A stretch of DNA of 64,000 bases, taken from positions 1 through 64,000 of the forward strand of contig NZ_SOMG01000015.1 in NCBI RefSeq assembly GCF_004402045.1, written 5' to 3'. Both the position numbers and the translations under genes were made by a program. This stretch comes from Lelliottia nimipressuralis. Its GTDB lineage: Bacteria > Pseudomonadota > Gammaproteobacteria > Enterobacterales > Enterobacteriaceae. This document shows, piece after piece, positions 39,451 through 48,722 of this stretch; the stretch's first letter is position 1, and each line of letters begins with the position of its first letter. The notes beneath the pieces were generated by a model. That model saw nothing but the letters and a program-made list of their open reading frames with translations, ran no database searches and was not told the origin of the DNA.

Positions 39451-40674
39451 ATGTCAATGTATAAGTATCCGCTTAATCAAAATGTCCTTGAGGCAGCGAC
39501 AGAGCGCATTACCTGGGCTCTTGAGCATTTACCCAGAGTCTGTGTGTCGTTTTCTGGGGGAAAAGATTCCACCATCATGCTCCATTTAACGGCCCGGCAG
39601 GCCCGAAAAATGGGAAAGAAAATTCATTTACTCTTTATCGACTGGGAAGCACAGTTCACCTGCACTATTGAGCATGTGAATAACATGATCGCGCAATACG
39701 CTGATGTTATTGAGAAAAGCTGGTGGGTGGCCCTGCCGCTGACCACGCAAAACGCGCTCTCACAATTTCAGCCCGAATGGCAGTGCTGGGAGCCGGGCAA
39801 AAACTGGGTTCGTCAGCCCCCCATAGAGGCGGTGACCAACCCTGATTATTTTGACTTTTATCAGCCGGGCATGACGTTTGAAGCCTTTGTCCGCGCCTTT
39901 TCTGACTGGTTTGCCCAAAAGCGCCCTGCCGCGATGATGGTCGGCATTCGCGCCGATGAATCCTACAATCGTTTTTTGACTATCGCTAACGCGCGTAAAC
40001 GACGCTTTGCCGATGACAAACCCTGGACCACCGTTGCCCCGGGCGGCCACGCCTGGTATGTCTATCCGCTTTACGACTGGAAAACCGCCGACATCTGGAC
40101 ATGGTTTGCCAAAACGGGCTCCAGCTATAACCCCTTGTACGACCTGATGTTTCAGGCAGGCGTGCCACCGCGCTATATGCGCATCTGCGAACCTTTTGGC
40201 CCGGAACAGCGACAGGGATTGTGGCTTTATCACGTTGTCGAGCCGGACCGCTGGGCCGCGATGTGCGAACGCGCCAGCGGCGTGCGCAGCGGCGGTATCT
40301 ACGCGGGCCAGGACAATCACTTTTATGGCCACCGTAAACTCCTTAAACCCAACGCGCTCAGCTGGCGCGAGTACGCCATGCTGCTGCTCGACAGCATGCC
40401 CCAAACCACGGCGGAACATTACCGCAATAAAATCGCGATTTATTTGCACTGGTATCAGAAGAGAGGCATGGCCGATATTCCCGACACCCAGGAGGGCGAT
40501 ATCGGGGCGAAGGATATCCCGTCCTGGCGACGCGTGTGCAAGGTATTACTCAACAATGACTACTGGTGCCGTGCCCTTTCATTCAGTCCTAACAAACCAA
40601 AGCACTATCAGCGCTACAGCGAACGGATAAAGTCAAAACGCAAGGAATGGGGGATCTTATGCAACAACGATTGA
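39451..40674 (+). CDS. ybdN: YbdN, PAPS-reductase-like protein (IbrA-type)
   Basis: A 407-residue member of the adenine nucleotide alpha-hydrolase / PAPS reductase-like superfamily (with a DUF3440 C-terminal half). The pyrophosphate-binding loop is VSFSGGKDSTIMLH near residues 32-45. Later blocks include MMVGIRADESYNRF and CEPFGPEQRQGLWLYHV. Close relatives named IbrA work with IbrB as positive regulators of immunoglobulin-binding surface proteins in some pathogenic E. coli. The true chemistry is unknown; PP-loop enzymes often activate substrates by adenylation. The ATG at 39451 has AGGGAGGAG upstream. It overlaps ybdM by 16 nt. Confidence 0.9.
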   Translation: MSMYKYPLNQNVLEAATERITWALEHLPRVCVSFSGGKDSTIMLHLTARQARKMGKKIHLLFIDWEAQFTCTIEHVNNMIAQYADVIEKSWWVALPLTTQNALSQFQPEWQCWEPGKNWVRQPPIEAVTNPDYFDFYQPGMTFEAFVRAFSDWFAQKRPAAMMVGIRADESYNRFLTIANARKRRFADDKPWTTVAPGGHAWYVYPLYDWKTADIWTWFAKTGSSYNPLYDLMFQAGVPPRYMRICEPFGPEQRQGLWLYHVVEPDRWAAMCERASGVRSGGIYAGQDNHFYGHRKLLKPNALSWREYAMLLLDSMPQTTAEHYRNKIAIYLHWYQKRGMADIPDTQEGDIGAKDIPSWRRVCKVLLNNDYWCRALSFSPNKPKHYQRYSERIKSKRKEWGILCNND

Positions 40675-41285
40675 TTAACGACATGGCGCGCTATCTTCAG
40701 TCTCTTCCTGAAGACCAACGCATTGAAGCCATCAACGCCTTTCGCCAGGCCATCCATGAACACAGCCCTTTTCGCGAGCAGCCTGTCGACTGCGTGCTGT
40801 GGATCAAACAGGGCGAGATTACCGCTAACGATTACAACCCCAATAACGTCGCACCGCCGGAAAAACGTTTGCTCTGCAGATCGCTGGAGATGGACGGCTT
40901 CACCCAGCCCATCGTGGTAACGGAAAGCGACGCTCAGCATTATGAGATCGTCGACGGCTTTCATCGCCACGAAATGGGGTCGAATCGGGCGATATTAAAG
41001 CGTCAGCTGAAAGGCTACCTCCCGGTCACTTGCCTGCGTAAAGCGCGGCATAAAAAAGGCGACCGGATGGCGGCGACCATCCGCCATAACCGGGCGCGCG
41101 GCCGTCACCAGATTCATGCGATGTCCGATATCGTCCGCGAACTGGTTCAGCTTGGCTGGGATGATGAGAAAATCGGTCAGGAACTGGGGATGGACAGCGA
41201 CGAGGTCCTGCGCCTCAAGCAGATCAACGGCCTGCTGGAACTCTTTGCAGACCGTCGATACTCGGAAGCCTGGACGGTAAAATAA
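40659..41285 (+). CDS. ybdM: YbdM, ParB/sulfiredoxin-like protein (IbrB-type)
   Basis: A 208-residue ParB/Srx-fold protein. The ParB-like core includes RSLEMDGFTQPIVV and EIVDGFHRHEMGSNRA, followed by a basic stretch MAATIRHNRARGRHQIHAM and a helix-turn-helix-like C-terminus (WDDEKIGQELGMDSDEVLRL). Relatives include IbrB and archaeal serine kinase-type proteins, so the fold may bind nucleotides rather than DNA. The ATG at 40659 has GGGGGA upstream. It overlaps ybdN and meets ybdL stop to stop. Confidence 0.9.
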   Translation: MQQRLINDMARYLQSLPEDQRIEAINAFRQAIHEHSPFREQPVDCVLWIKQGEITANDYNPNNVAPPEKRLLCRSLEMDGFTQPIVVTESDAQHYEIVDGFHRHEMGSNRAILKRQLKGYLPVTCLRKARHKKGDRMAATIRHNRARGRHQIHAMSDIVRELVQLGWDDEKIGQELGMDSDEVLRLKQINGLLELFADRRYSEAWTVK

Positions 41286-42446
41286 TCAGAGCGCGTTAAG
41301 GCGCTCTGCCGCCGCCAGCAGCGTCGATTCCTGTTTCGCAAAGCAGAGGCGAATCAGCTTATGCGGGAAGGGATCGGCGCAAAAAACAGAGAGCGGTATC
41401 GCCGCAACGCCCACCTCTTTGGTCAACCACTGGCAGAAGCTGACGTCATCCAGATCGGAAATGGCGCTGTAGTCCACCAGCAGGAAGTAGGTCCCTTCCG
41501 AAGGCAAGATCTCCAGACGGCTTTGACTCAGCGCAGACACAAACAGATCCCGTCGTTCACGGTAGAAATGCGGCAGCTCGCGATAGTGCCCGGGCTCCGC
41601 ACGCAGCATATCCGCCAGCGCCAGCTGGGCAGGCGTATTCACAGCAAACGTCAGGTACTGGTGCACTTTGCGCAGTTCAGCGCTGATGGCAGCCGGCGCT
41701 ACGGCGTAACCCACTTTCCAGCCGGTCATATGATAGGTTTTACCAAATGACGACACGGCGATAGCCCGCTCGCGAAGCTGCGGATGGGCCAGCACGCTGG
41801 CGTGCCCATCCTTTGCAAAGCAGATATGCTCGTACACTTCGTCGCTCAGGACATAAATTTCACGTTCAGCAATAGCCTGCCACAGCGCGGCAAAATCGGC
41901 TTTCTGCCACACCGTAGCGGACGGGTTGTGCGGGGTATTCAGAATCACCAGACGGGTTTTGTCACTCAGCAGTGCGGCGAACGCCTGCCAGTCAGGACGG
42001 AAATGCGGTGGCTGTAACGCCACGCGTTTCACCACGCCGCCGGAAAGTTCAACCGCAGGCGCATAGCTGTCGTAGCTCGGGTCAAAGCAGATGACCTCAT
42101 CACCCGCGCGCACCAGCGCAGTGATGGCCGCATATAGCGCTTCGGTTGCCCCTGCCGTCACCGTGATGTCGGTGTTCGCATCGGGCTTATAGCCATACAG
42201 CTCCGCCGTTTTATCCGCAATGGCTTCCCGCAGCGCCAGCACGCCGGTCATCGGTGCGTACTGATTCGCCCCCTGCGCAACGTGGTACGCCAGGCGCTCC
42301 TGCAAATATGACGGTCCGTCAAAATCCGGGAACCCCTGCGAGAGGTTTATCGCATTGTGCTGCTGCGCCAGGGCGCTCATCTGCGTAAAGATAGTCGTAC
42401 CGAGGTTGGGAAGTTTACTCTGCGGAATCAATGCGTTATTACTCAT
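41286..42446 (-). CDS. ybdL: Methionine aminotransferase YbdL
   Basis: A PLP-dependent class I/II aminotransferase of 386 residues, known in E. coli to prefer methionine, histidine and phenylalanine. The PLP lysine lies in SSFGKTYHMTGWKVG (about 236); NTPHNPSATVWQ and the ending LIRLCFAKQESTL complete the family pattern. It is divergent from mtnB across a MetJ operator and can convert the keto acid made by MtnD into methionine, which explains its place beside the salvage genes. Confidence 0.94.
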   Translation of the reverse strand: MSNNALIPQSKLPNLGTTIFTQMSALAQQHNAINLSQGFPDFDGPSYLQERLAYHVAQGANQYAPMTGVLALREAIADKTAELYGYKPDANTDITVTAGATEALYAAITALVRAGDEVICFDPSYDSYAPAVELSGGVVKRVALQPPHFRPDWQAFAALLSDKTRLVILNTPHNPSATVWQKADFAALWQAIAEREIYVLSDEVYEHICFAKDGHASVLAHPQLRERAIAVSSFGKTYHMTGWKVGYAVAPAAISAELRKVHQYLTFAVNTPAQLALADMLRAEPGHYRELPHFYRERRDLFVSALSQSRLEILPSEGTYFLLVDYSAISDLDDVSFCQWLTKEVGVAAIPLSVFCADPFPHKLIRLCFAKQESTLLAAAERLNAL

Positions 42447-42513
42447 TGTGTTGTGCCTGCTTGTAATACTTATGTTGCTGCCACTATAACACGATGTTAG
42501 TCTTTGGCAATCA

Positions 42514-42529
42514 AGACGCTTAGACGTCT
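42514..42529. promoter_or_regulatory. MetJ operator (two met boxes) between ybdL and mtnB
   Basis: AGACGCTT followed directly by AGACGTCT. The second box is a perfect match to the met-box consensus AGACGTCT and the first matches six of eight. MetJ with SAM binds contiguous 8-bp boxes. The site lies 41 nt before mtnB and 68 nt before ybdL, so it could control both. Confidence 0.82.
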
Positions 42530-42569
42530 AAACCATATCAATATTCCTGGCCGAGAGGGTAAAAGGAAA

Positions 42570-43184
42570 ATGACAGACAACCTGCAACTCACGCATCTGG
42601 TCGACGCCTGCCGCTGGATTGGCGCCAAAGGCTGGGCCCCTGCCACCGGCGGCAACATGTCGGTACGTCAGGATGAACACCTCTGCTGGCTCAGCGAATC
42701 CGGTAAAGACAAAGGCAGCCTGACAACGAAGGATTTTCTGCAGGTGGAGATCGCCACCAACCGTGCACCGTCTGGCCGCACGCCCTCGGCGGAGACCGGG
42801 CTGCACACCCTCATTTATCGTCTGTTCCCGGAGGCCAATGCCGTCCTGCACGTTCACACGGTGAACGCGACGGTGCTGTCACGTCTGGTGAAAGAGGCTG
42901 AACTGAACATCAGCGGCTTCGAGATGCAAAAATCCCTCACCGGGCAGACCACGCATCAGGATACGGTGGCTATCCCGGTGTTTGATAACGACCAGGATAT
43001 CGACGCCCTCGCCTCGCGAATCGCCCATTACGCCCAGGAACGCCCGCTTAATTATGGTTTTCTTCTGCGCGGTCATGGCTTAACCTGCTGGGGACGCGAT
43101 GTGGCCGAAGCCCGCCGTCATCTGGAAGGACTAGAATTCTTATTTGAATGCGAAATGCGTTTACGACAACTGGAGAGAGTATGA
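42570..43184 (+). CDS. mtnB: Methylthioribulose-1-phosphate dehydratase MtnB
   Basis: A class II aldolase/adducin-fold enzyme of 204 residues that dehydrates 5-methylthioribulose 1-phosphate to the 2,3-diketo intermediate. The zinc-binding histidines are in [11 protein letters not shown] (about 93-95) and [10 protein letters not shown]. The conserved [12 protein letters not shown] binds the phosphate. The ATG at 42570 has AAAAGGA upstream; in-frame sequence before it overlaps the MetJ operator. It overlaps mtnC by ATGA. Confidence 0.95.
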   Translation: MTDNLQLTHLVDACRWIGAKGWAPATGGNMSVRQDEHLCWLSESGKDKGSLTTKDFLQVEIATNRAPSGRTPSAETGLHTLIYRLFPEANAVLHVHTVNATVLSRLVKEAELNISGFEMQKSLTGQTTHQDTVAIPVFDNDQDIDALASRIAHYAQERPLNYGFLLRGHGLTCWGRDVAEARRHLEGLEFLFECEMRLRQLERV

Positions 43185-43870
43185 TTCGCGCGATTGTGAC
43201 GGATATTGAAGGGACCACCAGCGATATTCGTTTTGTCCATGACGTTTTGTTCCCCTACGCGCGTGAGCGACTGGCGGCTTTTGTTACCGCCCAGCAGTAC
43301 GCCGAGCCGGTCAAATCCATTCTGGACAACCTGCGTGAAGAAATTAACGCTCCACACGCCAGCGTCAGCGACCTTATCAATACGCTGTTCACCTTTATGG
43401 ATGAAGATCGTAAATCCACGGCGCTGAAGGCCCTTCAGGGAATTATCTGGCAGGACGGCTACGTGAACGGCGACTTTACCGGCCACCTCTACCCGGACGT
43501 GCTGCCAGCGCTGGAAAAATGGAAAGCGCAAGGCATTGATCTCTATGTTTATTCCTCTGGCTCCGTCGCTGCGCAGAAACTGTTATTTGGCTACAGCGAC
43601 GAAGGTGATATTACTCATCTGTTCAGCGGCTATTTTGATACCCACATCGGCGCCAAGCGCGAGGTGCAGTCTTATCAGAACATTGCGGCACACACGGGCA
43701 TTGCCCCGTCGCAGATCCTGTTCCTGTCGGATATTCATCAGGAGCTGGACGCGGCTGAACAGGCAGGTTTTCGCACCCTGCAGCTGATTCGCGGTGATGA
43801 TGACGGCGCAAGCCACCACCATCAGATCCACCAGTTTGACGAGATTAACCCGGAGCAGATCCCTTCATGA
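43181..43870 (+). CDS. mtnC: Enolase-phosphatase E1 (MtnC)
   Basis: A HAD-superfamily bifunctional enzyme of 229 residues that enolises and dephosphorylates the diketo intermediate to the acireductone. The first HAD motif is [11 protein letters not shown] (a DxE variant normal for this family), motif II is [11 protein letters not shown], and the motif III/IV region is [19 protein letters not shown]. It overlaps both neighbours by ATGA, so mtnBCD should be translated as a coupled unit. Confidence 0.95.
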   Translation: MIRAIVTDIEGTTSDIRFVHDVLFPYARERLAAFVTAQQYAEPVKSILDNLREEINAPHASVSDLINTLFTFMDEDRKSTALKALQGIIWQDGYVNGDFTGHLYPDVLPALEKWKAQGIDLYVYSSGSVAAQKLLFGYSDEGDITHLFSGYFDTHIGAKREVQSYQNIAAHTGIAPSQILFLSDIHQELDAAEQAGFRTLQLIRGDDDGASHHHQIHQFDEINPEQIPS

Positions 43871-44409
43871 GCGCATTGACTATTTATTCTGATAAAGACG
43901 CCAGTCAATACCAGTGGCACAGCACCAACGCCGCCGAAATCGCCCAACAGCTCAACGCCAAAGGCGTGCGGTTTGAACGCTGGGCGGCCGATCGCGATTT
44001 AGGCCAGGATCCTGCACCAGAGGCAGTGATCGAAGCCTATCAGCATGCTATCGACAAACTGGTCGCAGAAAAGGGTTACCAGAGCTGGGACGTGATCAGC
44101 CTGCGCGCAGACAACCCGCAGAAAGAAGCGCTGCGCGCAAAATTCCTGAACGAGCACACCCACGGCGAAGATGAAGTGCGCTTCTTTGTAGAAGGCGCGG
44201 GATTGTTTTGCCTGCACATTGGCGATGAGGTGTATCAGGTCCTGTGCGAGAAAAACGACCTGATTTCCGTGCCGGCGGGCACGCCGCACTGGTTTGATAT
44301 GGGTTCAGAGCCGAACTTTACCGCCATTCGTATTTTCGATAACCCGGAAGGCTGGGTGGCCCAGTTTACCGGTGATGCGATTGCGGATGCGTATCCCCGC
44401 CTGGCCTGA
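43867..44409 (+). CDS. mtnD: Acireductone dioxygenase (MtnD)
   Basis: A cupin dioxygenase of 180 residues. With iron it makes the keto-acid precursor of methionine; with nickel it makes methylthiopropionate and CO. The metal ligands are visible as HTHGEDE (His97, His99, Glu103) and His141 in GTPHWFDMG. It is the last gene of mtnBCD; the stop abuts a palindromic repeat that may end the transcript. Confidence 0.95.
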   Translation: MSALTIYSDKDASQYQWHSTNAAEIAQQLNAKGVRFERWAADRDLGQDPAPEAVIEAYQHAIDKLVAEKGYQSWDVISLRADNPQKEALRAKFLNEHTHGEDEVRFFVEGAGLFCLHIGDEVYQVLCEKNDLISVPAGTPHWFDMGSEPNFTAIRIFDNPEGWVAQFTGDAIADAYPRLA

Positions 44410-44412
44410 TCC

Positions 44413-44455
44413 TTTCTCCCTCTCCCTGTGGGAGAGGGCTGGGGTGAGGGCATCA
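44413..44455. repeat. GC-rich palindromic repeat, copy 3
   Basis: TTTCTCCCTCTCCCTGTGGG, continuing to GAGGGCATCA, between the convergent mtnD and SRPBCC genes. It is inverted relative to copy 1 and nearly identical to copy 4 at 63755. Confidence 0.8.
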
Positions 44456-44462
44456 GCGCGCA

Positions 44463-44933
44463 TTACCCCTTCAATCCCTTCACGTACCCCACCAGCTGAT
44501 CCAGCACAATGCCCCACCCTTCGTGAAAGCCCATCTGTTCATGCTGCTCGCGGATGTCCTTCGTTGGATGGCGCGCAATCGCCGTATAGCGGGTCTTCCC
44601 CTCCCCCACATCTTCCAGCAATAAAATCGCCGTCATAAACGGCTTTTCGGCCGGTTTCCAGCCTTCGGTATAACCGTCGGTAAAGACCAGCTTTTTGCCG
44701 GGATCGATTTCAAGGAAGACACCGCGGTTATCCATCCGCTGACCGTCTACCTCAAAGACGGTGTTGAACCGCCCGCCCACGCGGAGATCGAGGTCGCACT
44801 CGGTCACCTTATGGGGAGCAGGAATGAAGAAGTTTTTGATATGTTCCGGCGTGGTCCAGCACAGCCACAGCAGGTCGCGCGGGGCATCCACCACGCGCTC
44901 CAGTTTTAAGTCAGTTTCAGGATCGAGCGTCAC
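44463..44933 (-). CDS. SRPBCC (AHSA1-like) domain protein
   Basis: A 156-residue START/Bet v1-type protein of the AHSA1 (activator of Hsp90 ATPase-like) class. It has the typical opening LERVVDAPRDLLWLCWTTPEHI, a GGRFNTVF strand, and the C-terminal helix HEGWGIVLDQLVGYVKGL. These proteins bind hydrophobic ligands; the ligand here is unknown. It lies on the same strand as mtnA, 42 nt downstream of its stop, so it may be transcribed from the MetJ-controlled mtnA promoter. Confidence 0.85.
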   Translation of the reverse strand: MTLDPETDLKLERVVDAPRDLLWLCWTTPEHIKNFFIPAPHKVTECDLDLRVGGRFNTVFEVDGQRMDNRGVFLEIDPGKKLVFTDGYTEGWKPAEKPFMTAILLLEDVGEGKTRYTAIARHPTKDIREQHEQMGFHEGWGIVLDQLVGYVKGLKG

Positions 44934-44975
44934 GATATTGTCCTCTTAAGGGAACCCCTTAAAGGATAGCCGGAC

Positions 44976-45992
44976 TCAGGCGAATTTCCCGTTTGCCACC
45001 TCTTGCGGCGTGACCACGCCCGTATCCAGTACCCAGCCGCTAATTAGCGAGGCAGGCGTGACGTCAAAGGCCGGGTTATAGACCCGTGCGTTCTCCGGTG
45101 CCCATTGCACCGCGCCAAAGCTTCCCGCCACGCCCGTCACTTCGCTGGCCGCACGCTGCTCAATCGGGATCGCGTCGCCGTTCGGGCAATCCGGGTCGAG
45201 CGTGGTATGCGGCGCGGCGACGTAGAACGGAATGCCGTGGAATTTCGCCAGCACCGCCAGCGAGTAGGTACCAATTTTATTCGCCACGTCGCCGTTAGCG
45301 GCAATTCGGTCTGCGCCCACCCATACGGCGTCGACCTGTCCTTTTGCCATCAGGCTGGCAGCCATGGAATCGGTGATGAGCTGATACGGCACGCCCAGTT
45401 CGCCAAGTTCCCATGCGGTCAGCCTGCCCCCCTGCAGCAGCGGACGGGTTTCATCCACCCAGACGTTGCTGACGTTTCCTTCCTGATGCGCACGGGCAAT
45501 AACGCCCAGGGCGGTACCGACGCCCGCGGTTGCCAGCCCGCCGGTATTGCAGTGGGTGAGCAGGCGGCTGCCGGGTTTGACCAGCGCGCTACCGGCTTTC
45601 GCAATCGCGTCGCATAGCTGTTTATCTTCGTCAATCAGACGCAGCGCTTCTGCAGTCAGTGCCGGAACGAAATCTTCCTGCCACAACGCTAGCTTCATGC
45701 GGTCGAGGTTGTTCATCAGGTTCACGGCCGTGGGGCGAGAGGCGCGCAGGGTGTCCAGCGCCACGGCCAGCTCGTCGCGGCTTTTACCGCTTTCCGCCAG
45801 CAGCGCCAGCAGCAGGCTTGCAGAGAGACCAATCAGCGGCGCGCCGCGCACCCGCAGGGCGTGAATATGCCCCACCAGCGCCTCTACGGTAGAGGCGTCC
45901 AGCCAGCGTTTCTCCTGCGGAAGGGCCTGCTGGTCGAGAATAAAGAGCTGGTTTTCCGTCACCCGCAGGCTGGTCGTCTGTAATGTCTGCAT
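44976..45992 (-). CDS. mtnA: Methylthioribose-1-phosphate isomerase MtnA
   Basis: An aldose-ketose isomerase of the eIF2B-alpha-related family, 338 residues, that converts methylthioribose 1-phosphate to the ribulose form. The conserved blocks are [33 protein letters not shown] with the catalytic Cys, and [23 protein letters not shown] with the catalytic Asp. AGGGAA precedes the ATG. It diverges from mtnK across a three-box MetJ operator. Confidence 0.96.
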   Translation of the reverse strand: MQTLQTTSLRVTENQLFILDQQALPQEKRWLDASTVEALVGHIHALRVRGAPLIGLSASLLLALLAESGKSRDELAVALDTLRASRPTAVNLMNNLDRMKLALWQEDFVPALTAEALRLIDEDKQLCDAIAKAGSALVKPGSRLLTHCNTGGLATAGVGTALGVIARAHQEGNVSNVWVDETRPLLQGGRLTAWELGELGVPYQLITDSMAASLMAKGQVDAVWVGADRIAANGDVANKIGTYSLAVLAKFHGIPFYVAAPHTTLDPDCPNGDAIPIEQRAASEVTGVAGSFGAVQWAPENARVYNPAFDVTPASLISGWVLDTGVVTPQEVANGKFA

Positions 45993-46044
45993 GTCGTTAA
46001 TTCCCTGTTGCGTTGTTGTAGCACATTGTGTCAGGATGAAATCC

Positions 46045-46068
46045 AGATGTATAGACGTCTACATGTCT
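46045..46068. promoter_or_regulatory. MetJ operator (three met boxes) between mtnA and mtnK
   Basis: AGATGTAT, AGACGTCT and ACATGTCT follow each other without gaps. The middle box is perfect, the others match five and six of eight. The array lies 29 nt before mtnK and 53 nt before mtnA, between the divergent genes. A contiguous array of this kind is the standard MetJ arrangement. Confidence 0.87.
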
Positions 46069-46096
46069 TTATTAGCAAACCCGTGAGGAACAGGCC

Positions 46097-47296
46097 ATGT
46101 CGCAATACCGTACCTTTACCGCCCAGGACGCCGTGGAATATGCAAAGCAGTTCGGCGGCCTTGACGATCCTTCATCGCTGGTGGAGGCGCAGGAGGTGGG
46201 CGACGGTAACCTCAATCTGGTGTTTAAAATATTCGACAGCGCAGGCGTGAGCCGCATCATCGTTAAGCAGGCGTTGACCTACGTGCGCTGCGTCGGCGAG
46301 TCCTGGCCGCTGACGCTGGACCGCGCCCGTCTTGAGGCGCAAACGCTGGTCGAGCACTACCAGCATAGCCCGCAGCACACCGTGAAAATCCACCACTTCG
46401 ATCCTGAACTGGCGGTGATGGTGATGGAAGACCTCTCCAGCCATCGCATCTGGCGCGGCGAGCTTATCAACAACATTTACTACCCGCAGGCGGCGCAGCA
46501 GCTGGGCGAATACCTCGCTCACGCGCTGTTTCACACCAGCGATTTCTACCTGCACCCGCACGATAAAAAAACGCAGGTGGCAAAATTCATCAACCCGGAG
46601 ATGTGCGAGATCACCGAAGATCTGTTCTTTAACGATCCGTACCAGATCCACGAGCGCAACAGCTACCCGGCCGAGCTGGAAAACGATGTTGCCGCCCTGC
46701 GCGACGACGTCCAGCTGAAGATTTCCGTGGCCTCCCTGAAGCATCGCTTCTTCTCGCACGCCGAAGCACTCCTGCACGGCGATATTCACAGCGGTTCGAT
46801 TTTCGTAGCCGACGGCAGCCTGAAGGCCATCGACGCCGAATTCGGCTACGTCGGTCCGATTGGCTTTGACGTGGGCACCGCCATCGGCAACCTGTTGCTC
46901 AATTTCTGCGGCCTGCCGGGACATCTGGGCATTCGCGATGCTGCCGCCGCACGCGAGCAGCGCCTGACCGATATTCAGGAGCTCTGGAACACCTTCGCGG
47001 AACGCTTCCAGGCGCTGGCAAACGAAAAAACGCGCGATGCGGCGCTCAGCGTACCGGGCTACGCCTCCGCGTTTCTGAAAAAGGTCTGGCACGATGCCAT
47101 CGGCTTCTGCGGCACCGAGCTGATTCGCCGCAGCGTGGGGCTTTCTCACGTGGCGGATATCGACACCATTCAGGATGACGCCATGCGCCACGAATGCCTG
47201 CGCCACGCCATTACGCTCGGCAAGGCGCTGATTGTTATTGCCGACCGTATCGACAGCGCGGAAGAGCTGGTCGCGCGGGTGCGTCAGTACAGCTGA
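46097..47296 (+). CDS. mtnK: Methylthioribose kinase MtnK
   Basis: This enzyme phosphorylates 5-methylthioribose at O1, the entry step of salvage. The 399-residue product has an aminoglycoside phosphotransferase-like kinase fold: catalytic loop [14 protein letters not shown] near residues 228-241 and metal-binding [16 protein letters not shown] near 249-264. The N-terminal nucleotide-binding region is [18 protein letters not shown] precedes the ATG. It is divergent from mtnA and convergent with the LVIVD/ABC operon. Confidence 0.96.
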   Translation: MSQYRTFTAQDAVEYAKQFGGLDDPSSLVEAQEVGDGNLNLVFKIFDSAGVSRIIVKQALTYVRCVGESWPLTLDRARLEAQTLVEHYQHSPQHTVKIHHFDPELAVMVMEDLSSHRIWRGELINNIYYPQAAQQLGEYLAHALFHTSDFYLHPHDKKTQVAKFINPEMCEITEDLFFNDPYQIHERNSYPAELENDVAALRDDVQLKISVASLKHRFFSHAEALLHGDIHSGSIFVADGSLKAIDAEFGYVGPIGFDVGTAIGNLLLNFCGLPGHLGIRDAAAAREQRLTDIQELWNTFAERFQALANEKTRDAALSVPGYASAFLKKVWHDAIGFCGTELIRRSVGLSHVADIDTIQDDAMRHECLRHAITLGKALIVIADRIDSAEELVARVRQYS

Positions 47297-47307
47297 GTGC
47301 CGGCTTT

Positions 47308-47382
47308 GTGCCCGGTGGTGCTGCGCTTACCGGGCCTACGATTCGAATGTAGGCCGGGTAAAGGCAAAGCCGCCACCCGGCA
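47308..47382. repeat. BIME between mtnK and the LVIVD gene
   Basis: Two inverted REPs: 47308-47339 (CCCGGTGGTGCTGCGCTTAC core) and 47349-47382 (GTAGGCCGGGTAAAGGCAAA core). They lie between convergent genes. Confidence 0.88.
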
Positions 47383-47387
47383 AAAAC

Positions 47388-48629
47388 TCACCCCAGATAC
47401 TCAATCACCGACAACCCGCCGTTATAATCCGTGCTGTAAATAATTCCCTGCGCATCCACAAATACATCGCACGACTGGATCACCTGCGGGCGATTCGGCC
47501 GCGTGTCCATCATTCTCTCCGGCGCGGCGGGCACCAGCGCACCGGTTTCAACCGGGCGATACGGATTGGAAATGTCGTACGCCCGCACGCCTGCATTCTG
47601 GTACGTGGCAAAAATCAGCGTTGAGCTGACAAAGCTCCCCGGCCGGTTTTCATGCAGGTTATGCGGCCCGAAGTGCGCGCCTTTCGCCACGTAGTCGATT
47701 TCATCCGGCTGCGGGAAGGTAGAGATGCTCACCGGGTTCGCCGGCTCGCGAATATCAAACAACCAGATCAGCTTTTCACCGTCTTCCTGATTGTCGAGCA
47801 CCGCTTCGTCGAGCACTACCAGCAGGGAGCGGTCCGGCAGCGGCAGAGCGGTGTGCGTCCCACCGCCAAACGGCGGGCTCCAGTTGCGATGGCTAATCAG
47901 CTTCGGCTGCGTGCGGTCTTTCACGTCCAGCAGCGTCAGCCCGCCGTCGCGCCAACTGCCGTACGCCGTATCGCCGGCGATAATCGCGTGGTGCAGCGCG
48001 TAGCGTTTCCCTTCCGGCCAGTCCGGCTGCTCGCCCTCGGCCTGGTTCATGCCCGGCAGCCACCACCGCCCTGCCACTTCAGGCTTGCGCGGATCGGCCA
48101 GATCGATGGTCAGGAAAATGTAGTCGGTAAAACCGTCGATCAGCGCCGAGACATACGCCCAGCGCCCGCCGACGTACCAGATGCGGTGAATGCCAATGCC
48201 GCTGAGTGACAGAAAGCCAATTTCGCGCGGCTTATCCGGCGTGGAGATATCAAATACCCGCAAGCCCGCGCTCCAGCCTTTACCCTGCACGTCGCTGACG
48301 GTCTCGCCCACCTGCCGGGTGTAGTAGACCTTCTCGTCGGCAAAGCGGGCATCGGCAAACAGATCCCGGGCGTTGATCACCAGCAGCAGATCGTCATGCG
48401 CCTGGAGGTGCACGTTCCAGGTGCCGGGCGGCGCGGGCACATAGCCCACGGGTTTCGGGTTTTTCGGGTCGCGCACGTCCACAATGGAAAAGCCCTGCGA
48501 CACCATATGGCCGATATAAGCAAAACCGCGGTGCACCATCAGCTGCACGCCGTCAGGGCGACCGCCCTGGTCGCTATGGCCAATCAGCCGCATATTGCGG
48601 CTGTATTCAGGGGTGGGTAACTGAGACAC
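47388..48629 (-). CDS. LVIVD-repeat protein, predicted beta-propeller
   Basis: A 413-residue protein built from repeated strands of the type GFSIVDVRDPKNPKPVGYV, GLRVFDISTPDKPREIGFL, GLTLLDVKDRTQPKLISH and GVRAYDISNPYRPVETG, the LVIVD repeat. The repeats probably fold as a beta-propeller. There is no signal peptide, so it is likely cytoplasmic. Function is unknown. It lies at the end of the ABC transporter operon, behind a BIME, and faces mtnK, which suggests but does not show a link to the transported sugar or to methylthioribose. Confidence 0.82.
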   Translation of the reverse strand: MSQLPTPEYSRNMRLIGHSDQGGRPDGVQLMVHRGFAYIGHMVSQGFSIVDVRDPKNPKPVGYVPAPPGTWNVHLQAHDDLLLVINARDLFADARFADEKVYYTRQVGETVSDVQGKGWSAGLRVFDISTPDKPREIGFLSLSGIGIHRIWYVGGRWAYVSALIDGFTDYIFLTIDLADPRKPEVAGRWWLPGMNQAEGEQPDWPEGKRYALHHAIIAGDTAYGSWRDGGLTLLDVKDRTQPKLISHRNWSPPFGGGTHTALPLPDRSLLVVLDEAVLDNQEDGEKLIWLFDIREPANPVSISTFPQPDEIDYVAKGAHFGPHNLHENRPGSFVSSTLIFATYQNAGVRAYDISNPYRPVETGALVPAAPERMMDTRPNRPQVIQSCDVFVDAQGIIYSTDYNGGLSVIEYLG

Positions 48630-48642
48630 CTTATACTCCTTT

Positions 48643-48716
48643 CGCCCGGTGGCGCTGCGCTTACCGGGCCTACAGGTGCGAAATGTAGGCCGGGTAAGGC
48701 GCAGCCGCCACCCGGC
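48643..48716. repeat. BIME between the ABC binding protein and LVIVD genes
   Basis: Inverted REPs at 48643-48676 and 48684-48716 separate the binding-protein gene from the LVIVD gene within one predicted operon. Confidence 0.88.
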
Positions 48717-48722
48717 TTGGTT

